Assembly: GCA_033722375.1 (NCBI GenBank)
Contig: JAWVZB010000035.1
Coordinates: forward strand, 1-27,128
Origin: JAWVZB01 sp033722375
GTDB taxonomy: Bacteria; Actinomycetota; Nitriliruptoria; Nitriliruptorales; Nitriliruptoraceae
DNA: 27,128 nt
Direction of reading: 5' to 3'
A program made the position numbers and the translations under genes. A model generated the notes under the pieces. The model saw nothing but the letters and a program-made list of their open reading frames with translations, made no database searches and was not told the DNA's origin. Shown in pieces: positions 7,008 through 14,225 of this stretch. Each line of letters opens with the position of its first letter. The stretch's first letter is position 1.

Positions 7008-7715
7008 ATGGCTGCCAACAAGAACACCAAGAAGACCACGAAGAAGACGTCGAAGTCGAGCTCCACCAAGGGCACCGTCAAGGCGACGGCGACCAAGACG
7101 GCGGAGAAGAACCAGACCCCTCGCTTCCGTGAGCGCCAGCCCAAGACGCTCGCGGCGGAGACGGGCTACGTCCTCGCCGCGCTCACCAACGACGCGGTCG
7201 AGATCGTCCGCACCGTCCCGACCAAGCTCGAGAGCCTGCGCGAACACGCCCCCGAGCGGATCAACAAGCTCCGCGAAGACGCCCCGACACGGGTGAAGCA
7301 GACGCCGGAGCAGCTCAAGGCCCGTCGCGAGCAGCTCAACAAGGAGCTCAGCGAGCGTCGCACCAAGGTCCAGGGCCAGCTCGACGAGCGCGTGACCGAG
7401 TTCGAGCGTCGCTTCGACGCCAAGGCCCTCGAAGGCACCGAGCTGATCGAGGAGCTGCGCAAGAACGAGCGCGTCGCCGAGCTCGAGACCGAGCTCAAGA
7501 AGGTCTGGGACCAGGCGGACACCACCAAGAGCCAGATCAAGGCTGCGGTGACGTCGGTACGCAAGACCGTCGAGGTCGCGCTCGACGCCGGCCGCGACCA
7601 GGCGTCGAATGCACAGCGCCAGGTCAAGGCTGCGGCCACCTCGACCCGCAAGACCGTCGACTCGCTCATCGAGGCCGGCAAGGGCCTCGCGAGCCGCAAC
7701 GGCGACGAGAGCTGA
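7008..7715 (+). CDS. Lys-rich coiled-coil phasin/HBHA-like protein
   Basis: This is a 235-aa soluble, highly charged protein. Residues 1-35 are a histone-like Lys/Thr/Ser/Ala tail (KNTKKTTKKTSKSSSTKG). Residues 45-75 resemble the first helix of phasin or heparin-binding haemagglutinin (HBHA)-type proteins. Residues 78-170 are a long coiled coil rich in Glu, Arg, Lys and Leu. Two degenerate 26-residue repeats follow (about 175-200 and 204-229, sharing K-A-A-x-T-S-x-R-K-T-V). Candidate roles are coating of polyester granules, or binding DNA or polyanions through the tail; I cannot choose between them. AAGGAG lies 7 nt upstream of the ATG. A dedicated promoter, a structured leader and a strong terminator suggest a monocistronic, abundantly expressed gene. 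Confidence 0.8.
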   Translation: MAANKNTKKTTKKTSKSSSTKGTVKATATKTAEKNQTPRFRERQPKTLAAETGYVLAALTNDAVEIVRTVPTKLESLREHAPERINKLREDAPTRVKQTPEQLKARREQLNKELSERRTKVQGQLDERVTEFERRFDAKALEGTELIEELRKNERVAELETELKKVWDQADTTKSQIKAAVTSVRKTVEVALDAGRDQASNAQRQVKAAATSTRKTVDSLIEAGKGLASRNGDES

Positions 7716-7809
7716 CCACACCTCACACGGGGTGACGCACCCCTCTCCCTGCACCCCGTCCCACCCGCGTCACCCCACTCCCGCGGCCCACCCTCCCGCA
7801 GGGCCGCAC

Positions 7810-7837
7810 CCCGGCGCCGCTCCCGCACGGCGCCGGG
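7810..7837 (+). repeat. GC-rich hairpin before the terminator
   Basis: CCCGGCGCCG (7810-7819) pairs with CGGCGCCGGG (7828-7837) around an 8-nt loop. It lies 6 nt upstream of the terminator stem, so the transcript would end in two stacked hairpins. It may protect the 3' end or aid termination. Confidence 0.5.
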
Positions 7838-7843
7838 ACGACC

Positions 7844-7883
7844 AGACCGCCCCCCGCCCTCCCGGGGGGCGGTCTTTCTTTCT
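7844..7883 (+). terminator. Strong intrinsic terminator
   Basis: AGACCGCCCCCC (7844-7855) and GGGGGGCGGTCT (7864-7875) form a perfect 12-bp stem with an 8-nt loop. A T-rich tail (TTCTTTCT) follows. It ends the phasin-like transcript 129 nt after its stop codon and insulates the yqeY gene. Confidence 0.9.
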
Positions 7884-7904
7884 GTCGGGCCGAACCGCGG
7901 GGGT

Positions 7905-7910
7905 TACCGT
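7905..7910 (+). promoter_or_regulatory. Probable -10 box for yqeY
   Basis: TACCGT lies 36 nt before the ATG at 7947, just downstream of the terminator tail. A weak CTGTCG sits 17 nt upstream as a possible -35. Confidence 0.35.
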
Positions 7911-7946
7911 CGCACCAACCGCCTCGAACGCACGCAGGAGCAGACC

Positions 7947-8417
7947 ATGAGTCTCCAGGAACAGATCCAGGCCGATCTCAAGCAGGCCATGAAGGACCGC
8001 GACCGCGACCGGATGTCGGCGCTGCGGATGCTGCTCTCCTCGCTCAAGAACGAGGCCATCGAGAAGGGACGGGGCCCGCAGGGCGACCTGTCGGACGAGG
8101 AGGTGCAGAAGGTCCTCGCCACGGAGAAGAAGCGGCGGGACGAATCCGTCGCTTCCTACCGCGACGCCGGTCGCGACGAGCAGGCCGACAAGGAGCAGGC
8201 CGAGTCCGACCTCATCGCGGGCTACCTGCCGGCGCAGCTCACCGACGACGAGCTGGCAGAGGTCATCGACACCGTCATGGCCCAGGTCGACGCCCAGGGA
8301 CCGCAGGACATGGGCGCGGTGATGAAGAACGTCATGGCTGAGGTCGGAAACCGCGCGGACGGGGCGCGGGTGTCCACCGAGGTCAAGGACCGCCTCCAGG
8401 CCCTGACCGGCGGCTGA
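7947..8417 (+). CDS. yqeY: GatB/YqeY domain protein
   Basis: This is a 156-aa stand-alone YqeY-domain protein of full family length. It has the typical start MSLQEQIQADLKQAMKDRD-x-x-R-M-S-A-L-R, followed by LLSSLKNEAIEKG, then KKRRDESVASYRDAGR, and the C-terminal block YLPAQLTDDELAEVI. The domain is related to the tail of the GatB subunit of the tRNA-dependent amidotransferase, which binds tRNA. The role of free YqeY proteins is not well established. AGGAG lies 7 nt upstream of the ATG. Its TGA is directly followed by the TCA (reverse-strand stop) of the MFS gene. Confidence 0.93.
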   Translation: MSLQEQIQADLKQAMKDRDRDRMSALRMLLSSLKNEAIEKGRGPQGDLSDEEVQKVLATEKKRRDESVASYRDAGRDEQADKEQAESDLIAGYLPAQLTDDELAEVIDTVMAQVDAQGPQDMGAVMKNVMAEVGNRADGARVSTEVKDRLQALTGG

Positions 8418-9599
8418 TCAGCGCTCCCCGCCGGCGAGCGGGGCGACGGCGACGGCTGCACCCGCTGCCACGAGCAGCGCCGCGCCGGTTCCGCCCGCCC
8501 CGAGCAGCAGCGGCAGCGCGGCGGTTCCAGCGATGCTGCCGACGTACCGGGCGGTCGAGAGCAGCCCCGAGGTCGTCCCAGCTTCGCCCTCCGCGCCCCG
8601 CCCCAGCCCGACGGCGAAGAACGTGCTGGTGATCACGCCGACCCCCACGCCCGCGGCGGCGAGAGCGGGCAGGATCCAGGCGACCGGCAGCACGGCCACC
8701 AGGGCGATGGCGCCCGCCGCGACGGCGCCTGCCAGGCGCACCGTCGCGCCCTCCCCGAACCGCGTGGCGGCGCGGGCGGCGCCGATCGCCCCGAGCGCAC
8801 CCCCGAGCACGAAGATCCCGAGGAGCAGAGCGGACACCGAGGGGCCGGTCCCGGCCGCGTCGAGGCGCATCGGCAGGACGATCATCACGACGTACATGGT
8901 CACGCTGACCAGCGCGATACCGAGCGCCGGCCGTGCCAGTCGACGCGGTCCGCCGCCAGCTCGAGATGTCGCCGCTTGCCGGTGGGGCGGGACCGAGTCC
9001 CGGGCCACCCCGACCCCTGCGGCGGCCGCGGCGACGACCGCGAGGATCGCGAGTGCCGCGAACGCCGGCCGCCAGCCGCCAGCCGCGACCACGAGCCCGC
9101 CGCCGACCACCCCGAGGAGCGCCCCGCCGATCATCGCGGCCAGGAAGATCCCGACCGACCGCTCTCGAGCGTCCGTGCGCCCGCGTAGCCGGATCATGGC
9201 CAGCGCGGGCGGGACGATGGCAGCGCCGGCGACCCCCTGCGACAGCCGGGCGCCCACCAGCGTGCCGGCGTCGGGCGCCACGGAGGCCAGCGCAGCCGCC
9301 GCGGCCATGAGGATCGTGCCCGACACGAGCAGCCGGCGATGCCCGAGCCGGTCCCCCAGCCGACCGGCCGGCGCCTGGAGGATCGCGACGAGTAGGAGGT
9401 AGCCGGTCACGAGCCACCAGATCGCCTCGGAACCGAGGCCGAGGTCCGACATGATCGCCGGGAGTGCGATCGCCACGAGCGTCGAGGCCACCGGGACCAG
9501 CAGCGCAGCAGGGATGATCGGTCCCAGCAGCCGTGCACGACCGAGGACGGGTCGAACCGGGGGTGTCAGGACGTCGTCAGGGAGGTGATCGGTCGACAC
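8418..9599 (-). CDS. MFS transporter, drug-efflux type
   Basis: This is a 393-aa protein with about 12 hydrophobic segments. The first loop carries the major-facilitator motif A (GRLGDRLGHRRLLVSG), and residues RLSQGVAGAAIVPPALAMI match the drug:H+ antiporter motif C region. It is likely a proton-coupled exporter of a small organic molecule; the substrate is unknown. The GTG start at 9599 lies inside the last 34 bp of the upstream ATP-grasp gene, so translation is probably coupled and the transporter is cotranscribed with the split phosphotransferase. That context suggests it moves the substrate or product of that enzyme. GGGGAGG is about 13 nt upstream, which is long. Confidence 0.88.
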   Translation of the reverse strand: MSTDHLPDDVLTPPVRPVLGRARLLGPIIPAALLVPVASTLVAIALPAIMSDLGLGSEAIWWLVTGYLLLVAILQAPAGRLGDRLGHRRLLVSGTILMAAAAALASVAPDAGTLVGARLSQGVAGAAIVPPALAMIRLRGRTDARERSVGIFLAAMIGGALLGVVGGGLVVAAGGWRPAFAALAILAVVAAAAAGVGVARDSVPPHRQAATSRAGGGPRRLARPALGIALVSVTMYVVMIVLPMRLDAAGTGPSVSALLLGIFVLGGALGAIGAARAATRFGEGATVRLAGAVAAGAIALVAVLPVAWILPALAAAGVGVGVITSTFFAVGLGRGAEGEAGTTSGLLSTARYVGSIAGTAALPLLLGAGGTGAALLVAAGAAVAVAPLAGGER

Positions 9600-10462
9600 T
9601 GGAGCAGGAACACCTCCCCGTCGCGGTAGCACCACTCGACGTCGACCGGCCAACCCATCTGCTCCTCGAGCTGCACCGCCATGGACGCGACCTCCCGCGT
9701 CTGTGCGTCGGTCAGGGCGGGCACGTCCTGGCGTTGCTCTGGTACATCGACGGTCCGGGTTCCTCCGCCCCGGTCGCGACGGACCTCGATGTCCTTCGTG
9801 GCGACGTGGCGACGCACCGGCGCGAGGTCGCTCCGGGAGACGACCACGGTGTCGGGCGTGACCCTCCCGTCCACGACCGCCTCCCCGAGGCCCCAGCTGG
9901 CGTTGATCATGACCTCGTCCCGGCTGCCGCTGATCGGGTCGGCGCTGAACACGACCCCGGAGACGTCGGCATCGATCAGACGCTGGACCAGGACGGCCAT
10001 GCGCCCCTCGGAGGCGAGCCCATGCGCCTCCCGGTACGCCCGCGCCCCGTCCGACTCCGCCGACGCGCAGCAACGGAGCACGGCATCGGCGAGCGCCCGC
10101 ACCCCGACCACGTTCAGCACGGTGTCGTGCTGACCGGCGAACGACGCGTCCGCCGAGTCCTCGTCGACCGCCGACGAGCGCACCGCGACCGGCTCCCGTC
10201 GCCACCAGCCCCCACACAGCTCGTGATACGGCTCACGCACCAGTCGCCGCACCGCCGCCGAGCCGATCTCCCCAGCGCGGATCCGTCCGTGCAGACGGGC
10301 AGCGAGACAGAACCCGCGCGGGACCGGCCAGTCGGCGGCCAGACGGCTGAGGTTCGCAGCCTTCCCCCCCACCCGGTCGCTGTCCTGGGCCTCCGGATCC
10401 CCGAGCCACCACACGGACACGTCCGGCGGGGCGGCCGCGAAGAGCGTGTCGAGCAGGCTCAT
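9566..10462 (-). CDS. PEP synthase-type ATP-grasp subunit (PPDK_N domain only)
   Basis: This is a 298-aa protein consisting only of the N-terminal nucleotide-binding domain of PEP synthase/pyruvate phosphate dikinase. Blocks in order: VGGKAANLSRL (31-41), PVPRGFCL (46-53), AVRSSAVDEDSADASFAGQH (93-112), VLVQRLIDADVSGVVFSADP (158-177), INASWGLGEAVVDGRVTPD (186-204), DVEWCYRDG (274-282) and LLQCRPI (286-292). In this family the domain uses ATP to phosphorylate a swivelling His, which in this locus is encoded by the neighbouring gene. The ATG at 10462 overlaps the upstream stop as ATGA, which fixes the start and implies coupled 1:1-type synthesis. A GGGGAGG lies 10 nt upstream. The arrangement resembles the smaller subunit of phenylphosphate synthase. 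Confidence 0.88.
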   Translation of the reverse strand: MSLLDTLFAAAPPDVSVWWLGDPEAQDSDRVGGKAANLSRLAADWPVPRGFCLAARLHGRIRAGEIGSAAVRRLVREPYHELCGGWWRREPVAVRSSAVDEDSADASFAGQHDTVLNVVGVRALADAVLRCCASAESDGARAYREAHGLASEGRMAVLVQRLIDADVSGVVFSADPISGSRDEVMINASWGLGEAVVDGRVTPDTVVVSRSDLAPVRRHVATKDIEVRRDRGGGTRTVDVPEQRQDVPALTDAQTREVASMAVQLEEQMGWPVDVEWCYRDGEVFLLQCRPITSLTTS

Positions 10463-12153
10463 CCGGTGTGCACCTCCCCTTCGGAGCCGTCGACCAGGAT
10501 GGTGGATCCGTCGCGGATCCGCCTGGTCCCGTCCCCGGTCGCGACCACGCAGGGGATCCCGGCCTCGCGCGAGACGATCGCGGCGTGCGACAGGGCCCCG
10601 CCCCGATCCGTCACGATCGCGCCGAGCAGGGGCAGCACGACGTTGAACGCCTCGGAGGTGGTCCGCGCGACGAGCACGTCGCCCTCCTCGAGTCGGCCGA
10701 ACTCCTCCGGGCCGATGATGACCTTGGCGGTCCCCTCGTAGCGTCCGGGGCTGCCGGGAGCACCGATCAGGCGGCCCTCCTCGGTCTGCTCCTCGCCGCG
10801 TCCGAGGAACTCGCCGATCTGGGCGAAGATCGCCGCGTTCATCTCCCGGAGTCCGGACGGCAACCACTCGACCGGGGGCGGCTCTCCCGGCTCGCCCCCG
10901 AGCGTGGCGGGAGCGTCGTAGTCGGCGTACTTCTCGCGGAACTGCGCCCGCTCCGCGAGCTCCTGGGCGTCGGGGCCCCCGCGGCGGGTGGCCAGTGCGG
11001 TGACCTCGCCACGGGTGGCTTCGATGAGGTGGACGGGCTCCTCGAGCATCCCGCGCTCCGTCAGGCGACGTCCCATCTCGAGCAACGCCTGGCGGAAGAC
11101 GCCAGCGGCCCATACGTCACCGAGCACGGAGCGTTCGTCGCGCATGCGGTAGGTCGCGAGCGTGTCGTCGACCAACCGGCCGAACTCGTCGTGGTGCTCG
11201 CTCGGCACCTTCGCGCGCAACCGCTCGATCCGCTGGTTGATCTCGGTCCGGTCGGGACCCTTGCGGGGCTCCTCGACCTCGGTCCGGATCGCCCGGACCA
11301 TGAGCTCGGGGACCTCGGCCAGCGTGGGGTTCCCGAGCTCGATGGAATCGCCGACCAGTCGGTAGCCGACGGTCTCGAGGTAGTCGCGGTAGGCCGGACC
11401 GACCTCGCCGCCGGCCCCCTCGAGCTGCCTGAGGATCTCCTCCGGCTCGTCGCCGTGCAGCGCCGACACCAGGTTCGCGTCCGCGCGGATGGCCTCGGCC
11501 AACCTCGTCAGCTCCTCGGACCGACCCGACGAGACGGGAGAGGCTCCTTCCACGAGGTCGAGGACGCCGTGCGCATCACCGGTCCACTCGCGCATGGCGA
11601 CGAGGAGCAGACCGATGGGCATCATGCCGCCGTTGTAGCGGTGGTGGATCCCGATGAAGGTCCGCAGCGTCTCACGGCAGTCGTCGACGTGCTCGAGCAG
11701 GTCCTCGTCGGACAGTGCGCGCCGGTCCACCGCTGCGTTCGCGCGGTTCTCGGCGGTGATCGCCGGCTTGGCCTCCTCCTCCCAGCGTTGGAGGTCCTCG
11801 AGCCACAGGCGTTCCTCGATGGCGCGACGAGCGGCCTTGGTGCGCTCCCGCAGTGCGGGATGGAGGCGCACCAGCGCCTTGAAGATCAGCTTCGGCGGCG
11901 GACCGGAGCCGCCGTCCTCGGGAGCGCCGACCGCATGCATCTTCCCGTAGCCGAACCCGTTGACGAACGCGGTCTCGAAGTAGTCGAGGAGCAGCCCGTA
12001 GCGCCGCGTCCACTCCTTCACGTACGGCACGGTCGCCGTCGGGTAGATCTCGGTGTAGCTGGCCGGGACCGGCCGTGGCCAGTGATCCTCATCCCGCTGC
12101 CACACCCCGGATCCGGGCGCCTCGAACTCCAGCTCGTGCCTCGTCGCGACCAT
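10459..12153 (-). CDS. PEP-utilising phosphohistidine-domain subunit, phenylphosphate synthase-like
   Basis: This is a 564-aa protein. The C-terminal about 90 residues are the PEP-utilising 'mobile' domain, with the phosphorylatable His523 in GGALSHAAIVSREAGIPCV. The first about 460 residues (HWPRPVPASYTEIYPTATVP, ETAFVNGFGYGKMH, GIHHRYNGGMM and so on) are helical and are probably the substrate-binding part, as in rifampin phosphotransferase or the large subunit of phenylphosphate synthase. With the ATP-grasp partner encoded next, it would take a beta-phosphate from ATP to His523 and then to an acceptor such as a phenol, alcohol or antibiotic; the acceptor is inference. The domain order (acceptor-His gene first, ATP gene second) is reversed relative to one-chain PEP synthases. 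The ATG has AGGGGAG about 7 nt upstream. It is divergent from a TetR gene. Confidence 0.85.
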   Translation of the reverse strand: MVATRHELEFEAPGSGVWQRDEDHWPRPVPASYTEIYPTATVPYVKEWTRRYGLLLDYFETAFVNGFGYGKMHAVGAPEDGGSGPPPKLIFKALVRLHPALRERTKAARRAIEERLWLEDLQRWEEEAKPAITAENRANAAVDRRALSDEDLLEHVDDCRETLRTFIGIHHRYNGGMMPIGLLLVAMREWTGDAHGVLDLVEGASPVSSGRSEELTRLAEAIRADANLVSALHGDEPEEILRQLEGAGGEVGPAYRDYLETVGYRLVGDSIELGNPTLAEVPELMVRAIRTEVEEPRKGPDRTEINQRIERLRAKVPSEHHDEFGRLVDDTLATYRMRDERSVLGDVWAAGVFRQALLEMGRRLTERGMLEEPVHLIEATRGEVTALATRRGGPDAQELAERAQFREKYADYDAPATLGGEPGEPPPVEWLPSGLREMNAAIFAQIGEFLGRGEEQTEEGRLIGAPGSPGRYEGTAKVIIGPEEFGRLEEGDVLVARTTSEAFNVVLPLLGAIVTDRGGALSHAAIVSREAGIPCVVATGDGTRRIRDGSTILVDGSEGEVHTG

Positions 12154-12182
12154 CCTGGTCTCCCCTCTCTCTCCAATTCGTT

Positions 12183-12215
12183 ACAGTCAGTATGTATTGA
12201 CTTATAGCTGACTGT
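12183..12215. promoter_or_regulatory. Inverted-repeat operator between TetR and phosphotransferase genes
   Basis: ACAGTCAG (12183-12190) and CTGACTGT (12208-12215) are perfect 8-bp arms with a 17-nt AT-rich spacer. The site covers both promoter elements of the leftward operon, so a bound TetR dimer would block it. This is the obvious target of the adjacent TetR protein. Confidence 0.7.
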
Positions 12216-12218
12216 CAA
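12189..12218 (-). promoter_or_regulatory. Promoter of the split phosphotransferase operon
   Basis: On the reverse strand a perfect -35 TTGACA (12218-12213) is followed after 18 nt by CATACT (12194-12189; 4 of 6 to TATAAT). The leader would be about 30 nt and includes the AGGGGAG ribosome site. It is the best -35 box I see in this window. Confidence 0.65.
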
Positions 12219-12224
12219 GGGTGC

Positions 12225-12230
12225 TAGCCT
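12225..12230 (+). promoter_or_regulatory. Probable -10 box of the first TetR gene
   Basis: TAGCCT lies 24 nt before the GTG at 12255 and 9 nt beyond the operator. A TTGACT at 12197-12202 is present, but its 22-nt spacing is too long for a standard -35, so the promoter may depend mainly on the -10. Confidence 0.4.
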
Positions 12231-12254
12231 GGTCCTCGCCGGACTGGAGGTCCC

Positions 12255-12875
12255 GTGACGGAACGAGACACCCGCGACTACCACAGCCCGCTGCGTGAGC
12301 AGCAGGCCCTCGAGACACGCCACCGGATCCTGCGAGCCGCCGCAGACCTCATCGTCCGCGGCGGTCTGGTCGGGTTCGCGATGCGGGACGTGGCGGAGGA
12401 GGCAGAGGTCTCGGAGCGGACCGTCTACAACCACTTCCCCAGCCGACAGGCGCTCCTCGACGGGCTCGCCGACTGGGTCGACGAGCAGCTCCGCGAGGTG
12501 GACCTGCAAGCCGATCCGCGCGACATCGACGACCTCAGCGGACGCATCCCTGCCATCATGCGCGCGCTCGAGGACATCGGGGCGCCAGCGCACGCGATGG
12601 CCCGACTCGCCATCGGCCAGGGCATGGAGTCGGCCGCATCACGCGAACGCACGTCGGGGTTCCGGGACCGGTTCACGCACCTGCTGGACCCGCTGCCCGA
12701 CGACGAGGCCGAGCGCGCGTTCGCGATGCTGCGGCACCTCGTCAGCTCGACCACATGGTTCACCCTGCGCGACCGGTTCGAGCTCAGCGCCGACGACACC
12801 TCCGCGGCGATCGGCTGGGCCCTCGACACACTCCTCGCCGACCTCCGCCGCCGGACGGAGGGCGCCTCCGGCTGA
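12255..12875 (+). CDS. TetR/AcrR-family transcriptional regulator (first copy)
   Basis: This is a 206-aa protein with an N-terminal helix-turn-helix (about residues 22-68: TRHRILRAAADLIVRGG, MRDVAEEAEVSERTVYNHFP, SRQALLDGL). A helical ligand-binding domain follows, ending AMLRHLVSSTTWFTLRDRFEL. The GTG start has CTGGAGG 4 nt upstream. It is divergent from the split phosphotransferase operon, and a clean inverted repeat lies over the shared promoter region, so it very likely represses that operon and perhaps itself until a ligand binds. The second TetR 720 bp downstream is clearly similar in both the HTH and the C-terminal block. Confidence 0.92.
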   Translation: MTERDTRDYHSPLREQQALETRHRILRAAADLIVRGGLVGFAMRDVAEEAEVSERTVYNHFPSRQALLDGLADWVDEQLREVDLQADPRDIDDLSGRIPAIMRALEDIGAPAHAMARLAIGQGMESAASRERTSGFRDRFTHLLDPLPDDEAERAFAMLRHLVSSTTWFTLRDRFELSADDTSAAIGWALDTLLADLRRRTEGASG

Positions 12876-12881
12876 CCGCCG

Positions 12882-13499
12882 TCACGCCGTCGTTGCCGCC
12901 TCGGACGGGGCGCGGAACAGCGCCACGGCGGTGGACAGCAGCCAGAGGAGGAAGACCGGGAAGGCGATCGCGGCCACCTCAGGGCTGGCAAGCCCGACCA
13001 GGGACACGAGCGCCGTCAGCCCCGCCGGCACGACCAGCCAGCGTGGCAGGTGCCCGTCTCGGAAGGCCGCGACACCGGTGACGAGTGCCAGCGCCGATCC
13101 ACCGATCAGTGCGAAGCCGAACGCGAACGCGACCATCGCCCCGGCGGTGGCGAGGACCCCCTCGTCAACCCCCGTGCTCACGGTCCACGCCGCCTGCTGG
13201 ACGACCTGCCCCACGAACGCGAGCGCGACGGTGACCCCCGCCCCGACCCAGGCGAGCGCGGTCAGCCCCCTGTCAGCCAGGAGTCGCGCCAGCCCCGCCG
13301 TGAAGACCAGCAGCAGCGGAGCAGCGACGGCGCTCAGCACTGCCACGGCCGATGCCGAGGATGCTTCGTCGGTGAAGTAGGTGATCGCCGCCTCGGCTTC
13401 GCCAGCCCCCGGGTTGGGTCCGCCCGTGAGCGCGAGCTCGACCGCCCCGATGACCACGAACCCGACCGCCGCCACGGCACCTGTCCGTGGACCGATCAT
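12882..13499 (-). CDS. Small multi-pass membrane protein
   Basis: This is a 205-aa protein with about six hydrophobic segments: roughly 8-28, 47-73, 80-100, 115-145, 155-172 and 174-194. A short extracytoplasmic-looking loop (GGPNPGAGEAEAAITYFTDE) follows the first. It looks like the general DUF4386/DUF998 class of small membrane proteins, but I cannot assign a family. The ATG has GGAGG 5 nt upstream. It is divergent from the second TetR gene and converges on the first with a 6-bp gap, so it is the natural regulatory target of the second TetR. Confidence 0.8.
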   Translation of the reverse strand: MIGPRTGAVAAVGFVVIGAVELALTGGPNPGAGEAEAAITYFTDEASSASAVAVLSAVAAPLLLVFTAGLARLLADRGLTALAWVGAGVTVALAFVGQVVQQAAWTVSTGVDEGVLATAGAMVAFAFGFALIGGSALALVTGVAAFRDGHLPRWLVVPAGLTALVSLVGLASPEVAAIAFPVFLLWLLSTAVALFRAPSEAATTA

Positions 13500-13532
13500 C
13501 GCGTCCTCCAGTGCGTGTCGCGGTGCAATCGC

Positions 13533-13547
13533 GTCATAAACTATGAC
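13533..13547. promoter_or_regulatory. Operator-like palindrome for the second TetR
   Basis: GTCATA-AAC-TATGAC is a perfect 6-bp inverted repeat between the divergent membrane-protein and TetR genes. Its outer half-sites GTCA...TGAC also occur (8-nt spacing) inside the first TetR operator region at 12186-12201, fitting related binding specificities. A TAGACT (13554-13559) just to its right could be the -10 for the TetR gene. Confidence 0.55.
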
Positions 13548-13595
13548 ATGATGTAGACTACGGTCCGGCGCGGCGATCTGTCAAGAGGAGCTCGT

Positions 13596-14225
13596 GTGGG
13601 GACCTACGACACGCCGGTCCGGGACCGCCGGGCCGCAGCGACCCGAGCGGCGATACTCGAGGCGCTCGGCGAGCTGGTGGCGGCATCCGGCATCGCCGAG
13701 CTGTCCGTCCAACAAGTCGCCGACCGCGCCGGGGTGTCACACCGGACCGTCTACCGCCACTTCCCCGACCGGACAGCCCTGCTCGACGCTCTCGGGGTGT
13801 GGGTGCAGCAGCGGTTGGGCGACGACGTGGACGAGACCGCGGTCGACCGAGCGGACGATCTCGTGGAGATGATCGCCCCGGTGTTCGCGGGGCTCGACTT
13901 GCTCACACCCGCCAGCGAGGCCATGGCCAGGATCTCGGTCGCCGAGGGTGCACGCTCAGCGGAGCACCTCGCTCGCACCGCCCGGATGCGGGACGCGCTC
14001 ATGCCTGCGCTCGAGGAGCGTGTCGACGATCCCGACGCCGTCTTCGCGATCCTGCGGCACCTCCTGAGCGCGCTCACCTGGTGGGTGGCCCGCGACGAGT
14101 TCGGACTCGACGGCGACCGTGCCGGACAGGCCGTGGCGACGATCGTCGACGCCGTCCTGCACCCGCCCGCAGCGGACCAACCGTCAGCACCTGGGACCGG
14201 CGGTCAGGGGTTCCGGCGGTTGTAG
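13596..14225 (+). CDS. TetR/AcrR-family transcriptional regulator (second copy)
   Basis: This is a 209-aa protein. The HTH is at about residues 13-62 (AAATRAAILEALGELVAASG, VQQVADRAGVSHRTVYRHFP), followed by DRTALLDAL. The C-terminal block AILRHLLSALTWWVARDEFGL parallels AMLRHLVSSTTWFTLRDRFEL of the first TetR, and both share EAMAR/HAMAR, so the two are probably paralogues. AAGAGGAG lies 5 nt upstream of the GTG at 13596. The last 22 bp overlap the 3' end of the opposite-strand gene. It likely regulates the divergent membrane protein and itself. Confidence 0.92.
   Translation: MGTYDTPVRDRRAAATRAAILEALGELVAASGIAELSVQQVADRAGVSHRTVYRHFPDRTALLDALGVWVQQRLGDDVDETAVDRADDLVEMIAPVFAGLDLLTPASEAMARISVAEGARSAEHLARTARMRDALMPALEERVDDPDAVFAILRHLLSALTWWVARDEFGLDGDRAGQAVATIVDAVLHPPAADQPSAPGTGGQGFRRL

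Noticed and set aside
9533..12207. Long plus-strand open frames opposite the phosphotransferase operon
   Set aside because: The minus strand encodes complete ATP-grasp and phosphohistidine domains, so these are shadows of high-GC codon bias.
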